From Pogonophryne albipinna (taxonomy: Eukaryota > Chordata > Actinopteri > Perciformes > Artedidraconidae): a DNA stretch of 64,000 nt. The notes below the pieces were generated by a model. That model did not search any database. It saw only the letters and a program-made list of their open reading frames with translations, and was not told the DNA's origin. The stretch is taken from positions 50,293,826 to 50,357,825 of the forward strand of contig CM053243.1 in assembly GCA_028583405.1 (NCBI GenBank). The letters run 5' to 3'. The translations under genes were made by a program, and so were the position numbers. Of this stretch, positions 19,830 to 32,238 are shown one piece after another; the stretch's first letter is position 1; each line of letters begins with the position of its first letter.

Positions 19830-22800
19830 TGTGCAACAAAACAAACTCCAACATCTCTAGGTGAACTAAATAACATATTTCAATAGCTCTGAATTTCTGA
19901 CAAGCATCTGTGTTATTCTTAAATCAAATCCTTGAGATCCCATTTAAAATCTAAATATAATATGAACTGCTAATGTTTCTGGTAAAGAAACACACTAATG
20001 TTATGGATTCAAAAACAACCAAAATCATGATACTGACAAAATGAATGATTTCCTGGTGATACTGCTTTACCTGTCAGTGCTGAGATATTATCAAGCTGAA
20101 AAAATGAATACAGAATTCCAACAAACTGTCATCAAATGTCTTTCTATTATGAATTTAGATGAAATGTATATCCCCATAATGACCTAAACAATAAAGTCTA
20201 TGGCTTTTACTTCTTTACCAGGCTAGTTACATGATGTTGTCTAAATTAAATTCTGTCTCATTACATTACTATGTTTTAGCTTTAACTGTAATATGTTCTT
20301 TGTACATTTCAAACCTCAGTTACTTTAATACCTGTTGAAATATTACAAAATTGTTTCATCATCACAGGTCAACTTCCTCAGTATTCCATTCTGGACTTAC
20401 ATCACTCACAGTAGCCCCTTGGCCACTGATTCTGCATCTGTGTTACCTGTTATAACTCAATCAATATTAGAAACATGTCAACATTCATCAAACAGTATCT
20501 TATCCCCAGATATGGAGCAGGTCAATTCTAAAACTGTCAATCAATGGTCAGATTGAACATCCGAGTTGGGGCAGCAGGTTCCTTTCAGTCCCTAAATGAA
20601 AAATGTACATTGTGAAGTTTACACTCCCCCTTTTTACACATGAACCTCATGTGTAACCAAAATCCTGTATGGGAAGAAAACCTTCAGGTAACCATTGACT
20701 GAGTTACTCTCCCACAGAGCCCCAGAATAATGTGTTAGTCCAAAAGCATGCTTGATTAGTCATTGTTTTAAATCATGCAGTTGCACTGATCACATGCAGA
20801 CATACACTCACATTCACATTCACACTGTCAGGTTGTAAAGTCAAGTTTGGTCAGGTTCACCCCAGAGTCAGTCATTGACAGTGCCTTCTCAAGTTACACT
20901 GTCGGTCAGGGTCAAAGGTCATTTGGTCTCAGTCCTTTTGGCCATGTGTCGTGCTCTGCAGAGACTTTGATATTTCAGCATAGGCCAGTATCCTTTGTCT
21001 ACAAAAATCTGTCATATATGGAGCGCCATCATTAATTAATTCACGATTACAACTATACTTTTCAAGATATCTCTAACTTTTCATTGGGACAGCTGTTTCC
21101 CACATTTCCTGAAATGTCACTTCCTTATAGTACTACTACTGCAGTTTATTAACACCTAATCTATATTAAAATGTCTAATAGATCTATTTCAGAAACTTGT
21201 GCATATAATTATTATCTTGAGTCAAAACATTATTAGGATCTGTAAAGTTCTGCCATGTATTTCATAACTCATATTAATTTATCTTCAATTCTGGTCCACT
21301 TAAAGAACAATGTTAACCTCTTTAACACCTTGGGTGTACGAACATGTAACAATCACTCCTTCCTTTATTAAGGATTTAAAAACAGAAGTAATTTCATCAA
21401 TGGTTTGTAGTTGAATTTAGGAATGATCACTTATGGTAGGTATGTTTTTACTTTTTAACATCTCTAAATGTCAGCCAATTACTAATTAAATAGATGTCCA
21501 TTAGGAGGTGGTGACACTTTGTCTTTTAAACTCATAATCTGGTGCCGTGCGCTCCCTGTGAAGCTGCAAGTAAGATTTTAAAAACCACTGCAGGGTGGGT
21601 CAGTGACCCATTCTCCCTATTGGTCGTCAATAATATGCACCTTTACAATGGGTGATCCAAGGCCCCACATTTGTTTACTCCCAATTATATTGCTTTTTCA
21701 AAATTAAATTAGCTGTTTTTAATTTTAATTTAATTTTAAACTCTACATTTTGGACGACAAACAACAGTTATTTCCACATAAAAAGTTCTCCTGTAGTAAT
21801 ATATGCTACAATGGTGAAGCCAATACCTCAAATTGAAATACTATATTTTGTTTAGAACTAGCTTTCCCTTCAACATGGCCTATATAAATAAATATTTGTC
21901 TGATCTTATAGAGATGTTACTAAAACTCTCCCTTTGAACTGATCAATACTGTAACAAATTAAAACACTACCAAATTCACACATGAATAAAAACTCTAAAA
22001 GAATAATTTGTAAACATGATGAAAAGATTGAAGAATATGGTTCTACACTGTACTCCTAACTCCCAAACACCCACTACTTAAAGTCTAGTGCATACTTCCA
22101 TCACGCCTCCCCCCTTTTCCATCAGTGTGTTTTAGGATGATTTTCACTTCACTTTAATAGTTTCCTCTTTACTGCTATTTTTAATTTACCAATTGATTAA
22201 TTCATGGTTAATACATCTTCTTATCTTCACTTATTTATCAAGTCAATTCAAGTTCTTTAAATTTGGTTCTTTAAAATACATTAGTAGATACCTTGTGGAG
22301 TATTCACAATAACTAATCCTCTCTAGGATATGAAATCCGTTCATCTTTAAGCAGATACTATTTCCTTATTTATCTTTTGTTCATGATAACAATGGTATAA
22401 CAACCACACGTTTTACCCATAGCTAGTTTCTATGTCAAGATTATTATGTGTGACATAATAATCAGATGTCTTGTTTGCTAAACAAGAATAATAAACTTTA
22501 TCTTTTCAGTATTCCAGACCATCATTTAAACAAGCAGCCTCTTATCTAAACACTAAGCATTAAGGTTTCTACACCACCCCCTGGGAAACTCTTGCACAAT
22601 TATGCTGTAAAATCATTGCATCATTCCTTCAGAGTCTGAACAATCTGAGACAAGCATGTCTCAAGATCTTGTCATAATGAGCACAGTCAGTGATGCAGCT
22701 GTAGTCAGTGGCAGGGTCCCCAAAAAAGCTAGGACCGGCCCTGGTCAGTGGGCTCCAAGGAAACTCTCCCTGGCATTGGGATGAGGGAAGGAATCACTTG

Positions 22801-23333
22801 GCAGACACACGTTGTCCTCTGTACAGCAGAAATCCCCCAAAACCGCAGTACCTCTTCACACCACTGTTGCCTTGACAACGAGGCACAAGCATAATGTCAA
22901 TATCTCCTCAGAGATGCGTTCTTTGCACACTTCTTCTGTTTGCAGTGAGCAACTCTTCACCAACACACTGATTCAGAGAACCCAAAAGGTGGTGCACAGC
23001 TATCCAATGCTGCTGTAATCACAGCCATTCAGCTACTGAGAAAAACTCAATTTAAATCTCTCTCCCAACGGGTTACAAAATAAAACGGCTGAGGTCAGGA
23101 ATGCTGAAACATGTGAATGTTAAAACAAACTAATGATAGTAGTCTGCCTATTCTTTATTACTTCAGTTCTAAGTTAATAGGCAAAACAAGGAAACTCTCC
23201 CTAACCACAGATTAATCTTTTATCTACTTGGTTATTCTATTCATTTTCAAATTGTTTATCTAAGTTGTGTTACAAGCATGGTGAGGTTGTAACAGAATAC
23301 ACAAATAACTGTATTCAATCCGCGCCGTATTTG
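19830..23333 (-). other. AT-rich ERV interior without recognisable genes
   Basis: About 3.5 kb with no frame longer than about 75 codons and no reverse transcriptase or integrase motif visible. It either represents heavily decayed pol/env or further insertions. Bases 22,680-22,745 carry a short repeat end (CTAGGACCGGCCCTGG). Confidence 0.5.
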
Positions 23334-23338
23334 AAAAC

Positions 23339-23866
23339 TGTAATGAATTAAAATCAATGTTTAACGACGTAATATAAGTTAAATATATTGTTAAGCTAAT
23401 TACTGTTTTATTGTGAAGGCATCTCTGGTGAACAGCGGCCTGTGGCTTTTATTTTGAAAGGCCGTTCCGGAAATATACTCCGTAATGTGAACAGTGAGCT
23501 TGACTTCTAGAAACACGGAAAGTTACGATAACAATCGTTCTAATGCATTAAATAAAGTCATGAAAGAGACAAGGAGGGGAAAAGGCGTGTGGAAGTAAGC
23601 AATGAACTGAAAATGCCACCAATCCTCCGTTTTAACCATGGTTTTAACGTGATGGCGGACATTGAAAACCGAAGCGGGCATAAGCACCCCTGTCATACAC
23701 ACACAAGATTCCTTCTGACCGACAAGAGCTCAAAAACCCTTCTGCTTATCACTTACTACTCTTTGTTTTATTCATAACCTAAAAATACAATTGTGGTGAA
23801 TAGCTTGCGTCTTCCTACTCTCAAAACTTCTCATAAAACCACAAAGTGACGTAACTGTGTCCCACA
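23339..23866 (+). repeat. Solo LTR (family B) inside the ERV
   Basis: It begins TGTAATGAATTAAAATCAATG, resembling the start of the LTR at 50,497, and ends CCCACA. A 5-bp duplication AAAAC flanks it (23,334-23,338 and 23,867-23,871). The 528-base length and TG...CA ends fit a solo LTR left by LTR-LTR recombination. It splits the gag region of the host ERV. Confidence 0.7.
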
Positions 23867-25098
23867 AAAACGCTAAAAACACAAATTATAGTTTCTTATT
23901 TATTTCAATATCTACCACCTCAAATCACACATTGATCAATTAATTTTCAATGTATTCACTCCAACTTCAGATCACTCGATCTTTCACTTCTTCCATGATT
24001 GACTTCGTATCTTTTATCTGACTAGGTTGATCTGTGTTCATTTGTATTTATTAATACACTGGACAAATCTTGTCGTTACTTAATGTCCTTATTCTATTTA
24101 TTTGAATGTTCTTAATTCAGACGTGCACACAGCATATGGTTGTATACACCCTGTTCGCCTCCAGAGGGCAGCAGCTGACCACGAATGAACTTCCTCTGTC
24201 TGATGAAGCTCCAGCTCTGCAAACTGTCTCCTATCACTATGCTCTCTTTTCTCAATTATTACACAGATTCGACGTAAAAAATGACACAGAGTTTATTCCC
24301 TTATACATTCTGTCCGGCTTTTTTTGTGCGATGTATTATTTCAACAGATAATCCTGGCTTTTGGGGGCGCTTCGACACCTCTCTTTAGAGATGTGACCCT
24401 CACATGGAGATTAAACCCAAGCCAAAAAAATCCTTTATCGTCACGTTTAGCTGTTCAGATCAACCACACAGCAAGAGTTTGTGAAATCCGGTCCTTCCAA
24501 ATTGATTTTGAAATTTGCGTATTTCCTCTTGGATACCCACATATAATATCGACTTCAGCTTTCTGTCAGCCTATAGTCTACAGAATTTCCCCAGCGAGTC
24601 AGCCGTGCAGGACTAGACTACCTCACGGAGACCTCACTGGTTCACTTTGCTAGGTCAAGAATGCTCTACTTGACTCTACAAACACTTTCTTAAATATAAC
24701 TCGATGCCTGGTCCGGAATGTCCTACCGGACTCTGAGCACCGACTTTGCTTTAGTGAGCTAAGGACTGGAATGCAATACCAGACTCTTACACACACTTAG
24801 TGCCCTATAGGTCCGGAATGTCCACCTGACTCTTATACAAACACTTTCTTAAGTATTGTATTTTTTACCGTGACTAAGAACACTGAGAACGCTGCTGACA
24901 ACTCTAACATTTTGTAGCAAAGCCAAATCACAGATTTTGGTAATCAACAGGTATCTGTTTTACCTTTGTATCATGTAGGACATCCTGGTTTAGTTGTCAA
25001 CGGTGTCCCGGGTGTCCTCCCCTGGACAGAAATTCGTCCGCTGGCTGTCGGTGGTCCTTCTAGAGACCAGCACTCATCACGTCGGGAGGTCACCAGCT

Positions 25099-25840
25099 TG
25101 TTGGAACAAACACAGTAGTGGTGGCTTAAAGCCCATCTCTGCTCCGCGCCGTCCGTTAGATGAGCCTGGTCAGATTTAATAAGAGAAGGAGTTCAAAGCA
25201 CCGGCATAAAAGTTATAACAATAATCTGATTTTAATGGTAAAAAACACAATAAGAAATACAGAGTGCCCTGTAACAGAGCACTCCGGGCTCCCCGCTCCA
25301 CTGCCGTGCGATACAGGTATCGGGACCAGCCAGTCAGAAACAGGGGGCATTTTGCATGAATAAACAACAGTATATATGGACATATTTGGGGCGGAGATGT
25401 GGGTCGGCTCTTCCGTCCCATTTTACTCCTAAGTGAAGCGTGAGAGCCTCGGAACTAGTCAAGGTCAGAATCACTTTTTATCTTCCACCTAACTTCACTC
25501 CTTTACTTTCCCAGGGAAGATTTCACACAAACTATTCTTTCCCAAAACAATCAAACATTGTACACAGATATTGGTATCAAACATTGTACACAGATATATT
25601 GGTGCTTGAGATTATACTGGCCCCAGGAAGAACCTTGAATAAGAACATGTGCATGTGCTGGTGGGGGGGAAGTGTGTGTGTGTCTGTGTGCTGATATCTG
25701 GGTCAGTGAGTGTAGGTAAGAAGGTTTATATATATAGGATTACTTTAAAACAGTCCCAAATAATACATGTTCACTTCAATACAGTTCAAGATAATACCTG
25801 TTTACTTTAATACAGTTTAGAACAATATCTGTTTGCTTTA
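25099..25840 (-). repeat. 5' LTR of the minus-strand ERV
   Basis: A 742-base repeat. It lacks the 40-base duplication of its partner but carries its own short duplication (ATCAAACATTGTACACAGAT, near 25,550-25,590). Confidence 0.85.
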
Positions 25841-25844
25841 CTTT

Positions 25845-26150
25845 TGACACAAAAACAAATATTGATTATTACATTTGGAAGATTTTGAACATGTCACAAC
25901 CCGAACCAACAGGCTGCGACAAAGAAGGGAGATGCGTGCCACAACATAAGGGGTATTGCGGGGGAACTGCGCTCCTTGATCTTTTGGGGGTTCCAGCTAC
26001 ACTGGCCCAGGTGCCACCCGTGTGGCTGATTAGACGACAGCCCCGCCCACCTCCAGGAACCTGGAGACAAAAACAAGCAGGCACCCTGGAGTGGGCGGGG
26101 CCGTCAAACATTTCAACTGATTTTGTTTTTAACAGGAGCCCTTTTACAAG
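25845..26150. other. GC-rich segment, unassigned
   Basis: A short stretch with GTGGGCGGGG and mirrored CCCCGCCCACC boxes (about 26,040 and 26,090). It resembles the edge of another LTR but has no defined ends. Confidence 0.3.
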
Positions 26151-26152
26151 CT

Positions 26153-27929
26153 CTATTTTGCCTTGTGGTAGGACAAAAAGCAGTTTCTGTCCTTATTGAG
26201 GCACAGATGGACTTTACATTTCCCACAGTATACATGTGTGAAATGATTGCCTGTGCAGTGCTTGCATCTCTGTCGGGTTTCCCATGTTGGGGAATGATCA
26301 ATGCCATCCTTTCTCACATCAGCAGGCACACTGGAGTGTTGCCTTTTACGGGGGGGTGTTGAGTCCGGTTCTGGAGAGGATAGTGGTCTGCCACGCTTGA
26401 TTTTGCCCTTTCCTGCACTTGTAAGGGAAGTGCCAACAGAAGCCTGAAACCTTCGCAAGGCCATGGGTTTTATCCTGGGCTCAAGTTTCTTCTGGTCTCT
26501 TCTGTAGAGGTTCCATGCATCGATAACTGCCACTGTGACAGTGTGCCACCAAATGTACATGTACCATCTTCGGGATTTGAAGCTGAATTTGTAGAGTGCA
26601 GACAGCATATCAAGGAGGTCAACACCTCCCATGAACTTGTTGTATGCTTCAACAATGGCTGGTCTGGGAACCATAATGTGTGTCTTGGTTTTTCGATCCC
26701 ACCTTTTCACACTTCCAGTTGGTTCGATGCCAACATAAGAGGAGAGTAGGTTCACAGCTTTGTTGTCAAACCATCTAACGATGATGATGTTTTCCTGGTT
26801 TACTCTGAAGTCCATTGACCCTCTTCCCTTTTTCTTGAGCTCTTTTTCATCCAGCATGTTGCAGTCTTTGACCCTGTTCATTCGGACAGTGCCTATGTAG
26901 TGGATTCCTCTCTCTTTCAGGTGGTCGACCAGTAGAACTGATGTGAAATAGTTGTCTGCAAAGACTTTGTGATTTCTTCCTGCTGGAAGGGTTGATGTCA
27001 TTTTCAGGACAACATCTCCAGTAACACCAACATCAAATCTCTCCTTGTCTGGATTTTCTGGACCTTGACAAACATCAAAGTCATAAAGGTAGCCACTTTG
27101 TCCACGTCCCCACATCTTGAACCCCCATTTGTGAGGCTTTGCTGGCATATAAACACGAAGATGAGACTTTCCCTTGAACAGCACCATCATTTAATCAACT
27201 GCATGACATTCTTCAGGAGGTATGCATAGGAATTGTTCTCGTAGTTTTTTTAACCATAGCCTGAGTTTCCAGAGTTTGTCTTTCTGTGCATCATCAGACA
27301 CATTAAAGTTGTCCTGGAAGTGAATCAGTGTCAGAAATTTCAGAAATCGATCGAGACATCACATCACAAACTGCATGGTACTTTGTTTCCATCTCCCAAT
27401 AGGCTCGTACATTGGGCATCTCTACTAACCCCATGTGCATGTACATACCCAGAACCTGCTCAATTTATTTGGCAGTTGTGTTGACTGACTTACCCTGCTT
27501 CTGTACACTATACAAGTCTGTTTGTTCTACTATTTCCTGTAGCATTTCATCTGTAACAAACTGTTTGAAATACATGTATGTTGTCCAGTCACACCTGTCT
27601 TCTGAGGCTTCCTCAACACATTCATCAAATTCAACAGCTGGAGGATCATATTGTACATTTCTCTACCTGTATTCTTTCCTTTTCCCTTTGCCTCGTGCTG
27701 ACTGCTTTGTTGTTGTTGTTGGGCCCTCTACTTCTTTCCTCAACTCTGTGCTTATCTGGTCAACACTTTCCTCCTCTTCACTATCACTATCGGAGGTTCC
27801 CTCAGTAAGCTTTGCTTTAGGAGTCCAGTCCTCATCATCATCCTCATATTCTCCTAACTGCTCCATGTCACTTGAATTCCCATCCATAATCATGCTGATG
27901 GCATCAGCAACAGAGTATTTCTTTGCCAT
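26153..27929 (-). pseudogene. piggyBac transposase, decayed
   Basis: The minus-strand start is at 27,929 (MAKKYSVADAISMIMDG) with a typical acidic N-terminus (EYEDDDEDW) to about 27,663. Fragments of the central region follow, with stops and frame changes. The C-terminal 345 codons (27,190-26,153) are open. They show PHKWGFKMW, the catalytic-region motif KVFADNYFTS, VRWFDNKAVNLLSS and NKFMGGVDLLDM, and end in a Cys/His-rich finger (CKHCTGNHFTHVYCGKCK). A TAA immediately upstream of the open part interrupts the expected frame. The family cuts and pastes DNA at TTAA without leaving a scar. With at least one nonsense codon and several frame breaks this copy cannot make a full enzyme. No element termini were located. 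Confidence 0.85.
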
Positions 27930-27954
27930 CTAAAAGTAAATGCAAACACAAATT

Positions 27955-28010
27955 ATGACATTTCTTTTTAACCGCTAGAGCCAATGGAATCAAGGGGAAG
28001 TTCCACATAC
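27955..28010 (+). repeat. Segment resembling the piggyBac MITE interior
   Basis: TTTTTAACCGCTAGAGCCAA and the following bases align over about 50 bases, with roughly three quarters identity, to the MITE segment near 634-685 (TTCTTAACCATCAGAACCAA). It lies just upstream of the piggyBac start codon and may be its 5' leader. Confidence 0.45.
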
Positions 28011-28221
28011 AGATGTAGCGCTTCATTTCAGATGCCTACCCGTGCGGGTCCGTGATCTGCACGGGGTGGGCCCCTGCTGAAAAGGAAAACCCCCCCGCAG
28101 GACTTGATACGCCCCCTTGATAAATACATGTAATTTTAATGAACCCAGCTGCAATGGATCATGGATCCACCAGGGGGAGCCGTGAAAAGCTGCCACACTG
28201 GAACTCATGTGAAATAAACAG

Positions 28222-28991
28222 TAAAGCAAACAGATATTGTTCTAAACTGTATTAAAGTAAACAGGTATTATCTTGAACTGTATTGAAGTGAACATGTATT
28301 ATTTGGGACTGTTTTAAAGTAATCCTATATATATAACCCTTTTTACTTACACTCAATGACCCAGATACCCTGACACACACACTTACACCTCCTGTCTCCA
28401 GCACACACACTTACACTCACTGACCCAGATATCAGCACACACACACACACATACACTTTCCCCCCCACCAGCACATGCACATGTTCTTATTCAAGGTTCT
28501 TCCTGGGGCCAGTATAATCTCAAGCACCAATATATCTGTGTACAATGTTTGATTGTTTTGGGAAATAATAGTTTGTGTGAAATCTTCCCTGGGAAAGTAA
28601 AGGAGTGAAGTTAGGTGGAAGATAAAAAGTGATTCTGACCTTGACTAGTTCCGAGGCTCTCACGCTTCACTTAGGAGTAAAATGGGATGGAAGAGCCGAC
28701 CCACATATCCGCCCCAAAAATGTCCATATATACTGTTGTTTATTCATGCAAAGGGCCCCCCTTGTTTCTGACTGGCTGGTCCCGATACCTGTATCGCACA
28801 GCAGTAGAGCTGGGAGCCCGGAGTACTCTGTAATTTGTATTGGTGTTTTTTACCATTAAAATCAGATTATTGTTATAACTTTTATGCCGGTGTTTTGAAC
28901 TCCTTCTCTTATTAATCTGACCAGGCTCATCTAACGAACGGCGCGGAGCAGAGGTGGGCTTTAAGCCACCACTACTGTGTTTGCTTCAACA
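28222..28991 (+). repeat. 5' LTR of the plus-strand ERV
   Basis: A 770-base repeat with a TATATATAA box near 28,326-28,336 followed by CA-rich tracts. It starts TAAAGCAAACAG and ends GCTTCAACA. Confidence 0.88.
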
Positions 28992-28994
28992 ATC

Positions 28995-29014
28995 TGGTGA
29001 CCTCCCGACGTGAT
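28995..29014 (+). promoter_or_regulatory. ERV primer-binding site, tRNA-Trp-like
   Basis: TGGTGACCTCCCGACGTGAT begins three bases after the LTR. It resembles the complement of the vertebrate tRNA-Trp 3' end, TGGTGACC then CCGACGTGAT, with two extra bases between the blocks. The minus-strand ERV has the same sequence. The tRNA comparison is from memory of the tRNA. Confidence 0.55.
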
Positions 29015-30170
29015 GAGTGCTGGTCTCTAGAAGGACCACCGACAGCCAGCGGACGAATTTCTGTCCAGGGGAGGACACCCGGGACACCGTTGACAACTAA
29101 ACCACGACGTCCTACATAATACAAAGGTAAAACAGATACCTGTTGATTACCAAAATCTGTGATTTGGCTTTGCTACAAAATTTTAGAGTTGTCATCGGAG
29201 TTCTCAGTGTTCTTAGTCACGGTAAAAAATACAATACTTAAGAAAGTGTTTGTATAAGAGTCAGGTGTATATTCCTGGCCTATAGGACACTAAGTGTGTA
29301 TAAGAGTCAGGTGTATATTCCTGGCCTATAGGACACTAAGGGTGTGTAAGAGTCTGGTATTGCATTCCAGTCCTTAGCTCACTAATAGCAAAGTCGGTGC
29401 TCAGAGTCCGGTTGGGCATTCCAGACCTGAGGCATCGAGTTATATTTGTGTAGAGTCAAGTAGAGCATTCTTGACCTAGCAAAGTGAACCAGTGAGGTCT
29501 CCGTGAGGTAGCCTAGTCCTGCACGGCTGACTCGCTGGGGAAATTCTGTAGACTATAGGCTGACAGAAAGCTGAAGTCGATATTATATGTGGGTATATCC
29601 AAGAGGAAATACGCACATTTCAAAATCAATTTGGAAGGACCGGATTTCACAAACTCTTGCTGTGTGGTTGATCTGAACAGCTAAACGTGACGATAAAGGA
29701 TTTTTTTGGCTTGGGTTTAATCTCCATGTGAGGGTCACATCTCTAAAGAGAGGTGTCGAAGCGCTCTCAAAAGCCAGGATTATCTGTTGAAATAATACAT
29801 CGCACAAAAAAGCTGGACAGAATGTATAAGGGAATAAACTCTGTGTCATTTTTTACGTCGAATCTGTGTAATAATTGAGAAAAGAGAGCATAGTGATAGG
29901 AGACAGTTTGCAGAACTGAGAGCTTCATCAGACAGGGGAAGCTCATTTGTGGACAGCTGCTGCCCTCTGGTGGCGAACAGGGTGTAACAGTATTCTGTGT
30001 TGTGTCACGCTGGAAACTTTGAATTCAGACTGTGGGCACGTCTGAATTAACAGGACATTCAAATAAATAACAATAAGGACATTAAGAGTAACGACAAGAT
30101 TTCTCCAGTGTATTGATAAATACAAAGCGAACACAGACCAACCCAGTCAGATAAAAGATACGAAGTCATA

Positions 30171-32175
30171 ATGGAAGGAGAATTTAAAAAGAGTGATTTA
30201 GGCGTTCCAATTCCCGGAAGCTTCCGCGAACAATGGGAACAGACTGAGAGATTGATTCTCAGTGGAATCAAACAGAGAGACACAAAAAAGGCTTGCGCAG
30301 ATCTAAGGTTCCTAAAAAATAAAATGATGGAAGAGGACAGGGTAGGAGGAGATGAGACTTTAGGAAGTCTAAGCACAGCACTAAATGTTTATGAGCGACA
30401 GCTTGTAAAGAAACTTGGAAACCTAAACGGGCAAAAACCCGGATTATTTGGCCGTAATAAACTAAACAAAGAGAAAGAGGCGGTAGATAAATTAAGGAGG
30501 ATTTGCCATAACGCAGCACTCGCCATTAAGGGAGCAAATATTACTACCCTCCCAGCCAAAAATCCCCAAACCATGATAGCAGCCCAAACACAGGGAGGGG
30601 AGTTTCAACGCTCTAGTGACGTTGGCACACTCCTGTTCCCTCAGGACATTAAAGAAACACCAGTGTCAACACATGTACCTACGAATGGAGAAATATTTGA
30701 CTTTATTGCAAAACGAGTCATTTTTAGGGATATAAATAAAGATGAAACCTCTGCCTCTGATAGAGAAGACATAGTGAGGCAAACTATCCGCAGTGCTGTA
30801 AATGAGGAGGGCACGGCACAGAAGGCTAGCTCAGAGGAGAAGTCTCCAGCAGGACCTATAGGGGACCCGTCTGCTCCCATCTTGTCTACCCTCATTTACC
30901 CGGACCTGGCCGATCAATCTAAGAACCCACCCCCTTATTCTATCCCTACCCTAGCGCGCCACCCGTGACAAATTTACAAATGATGGTAGCAGGCACATCA
31001 TCCGATTCAGAACAGGAAATAGCTGCTATAAGAGGGGGACATTTTAAAATAGTGGGAAATGTAGCATTGACTCCTTTAAGGAACACTCCCACTACAAAGA
31101 CAAGATCAGAAGGTCAGAGGAACTCTGCCTCACTTGGAGGGAATGAAGGACAAAGGGAGGAAATAAATGAAACTCTACAGACAGCTTGCACCACCCCAGA
31201 ACGGATGCTCTTTTCCTCCTCCGAGGAAAGCCCATCAGACAAAATAAAGACAGATAGAGAGAGAGAGCGGTTTGTTTCCATTCTGGAAAATATTACAAGA
31301 AGCCACGCAGACCCCACACAGGAAGAAGTACTCCACATGGCAGAAATACTAGAAGAAAGGGAAATACAACACAAGCAGGATTATGAAGAACAAGGGAGGC
31401 AAATTAGACAAAAACAGGGACGCGACAGAGAGGGTAGAAGCCCTGGAGCAATAGCTTATATAAAAGCCTGTGAACAAATAGGAGGAATAGAGGGTGCTGA
31501 GAGGGAGCCAGTGAATCACAGGAGAAGCATAGATAGACAAGACAGCCAGGGCAGAACAGAAGACAGAGGCTCAGAGGGGGGGGGGGGGGGTCAAGTGACC
31601 CTTTCAGAAGTAGAGGAGCCCAGACCCACTATTACCCAGTCAGTACAGGAGGAGCAGCTGGAGATGAAAGTGATAAGTGTTACTCTAGAGCAGAAGACAC
31701 AAGACACAGAGATAGCTATCAGGACACTGTTCAGCAAGGGCTAATAGAACAGGAAGAAGACAACTGCAGAAAGCGTAGGAACAAGGTTAAGAATATATCT
31801 CTGACAGGAACAATCACTGAACTGCCTGAAGAACAGGTGCTTACACTCCCCCGTAGGATGTTAAGATCCCAACACACCTCAGAAAACCCCACGTCTCATG
31901 CCTTTATGGGCCCAGCATTACAGGCACCTTTAGTGGCTCTCCCCAGTGGGAATATCGCTTACAATCCTTTTACACTAGGAGACATACATGCTATAGTTGA
32001 CAAAATGCCCCTACCTACTGAGGGAGGGAGACATTGGATGAGTAGGTTTGCTGATCTGTCAGTAGGACAAACAATTTGCCTTGGAGATTTCAGGAGGATA
32101 TTAGCACAACAGACTTCTCACTATGAGGTGGAAAGAGTTGAGAAAAGAGCAGGAACAGACAGTAGAAAAGAATGA
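30171..32175 (+). pseudogene. ERV gag, broken in three frames
   Basis: The ATG at 30,171 opens 265 codons ending in a PPPY late-domain motif just before a stop at 30,966-30,968. The reading then continues in another frame to 31,744 (259 codons, Glu/Arg-rich, with a G run at about 31,579-31,590). It resumes in a third frame at 31,837-32,175 with a capsid-like segment (PLVALPSGNIAYNPFTLGD). This order (matrix-like region, late domain, acidic linker, capsid) fits a retroviral Gag, which assembles particles at the membrane. Two frame changes and loss of the capsid C-terminus and nucleocapsid make it non-functional. After codon 112 of the last part the sequence passes straight into the ERV 3' region, marking the deletion. 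Confidence 0.75.
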
Positions 32176-32238
32176 CGGTGGTTATGTTTCAAATGCTGTG
32201 TATAAGTTGATCTCTGAAGGTGAGATCAAAAGAGGGGT

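Larger units (their letters stand above)
18048..25840 (-). mobile_element. Endogenous retrovirus, minus strand, decayed
   Basis: LTRs at 25,099-25,840 (5') and 18,048-18,799 (3') match each other and the LTRs at 28,222-33,006. A 4-bp target duplication CTTT flanks the element (18,044-18,047 and 25,841-25,844). In element orientation the LTR starts TAAAG and ends CCAACA. A primer-binding site TGGTGACC... follows the 5' LTR (ending at 25,095 on the plus strand) and a polypurine tract AAAAGAGGGG precedes the 3' LTR. The leader (about 25,090-24,030) parallels that of the plus-strand copy. The gag start is recognisable near 23,990, but the frame stops after nine codons. A solo LTR of another family has inserted at 23,339. 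The 3' internal part (18,800-18,900) matches the other copy. I found no intact pol or env. Confidence 0.85.

Noticed and set aside
30965..31744. The 259-codon frame as an independent accessory gene of the ERV
   Set aside because: It directly continues the gag text after a frame change at the late-domain region, so a broken gag is the simpler reading.
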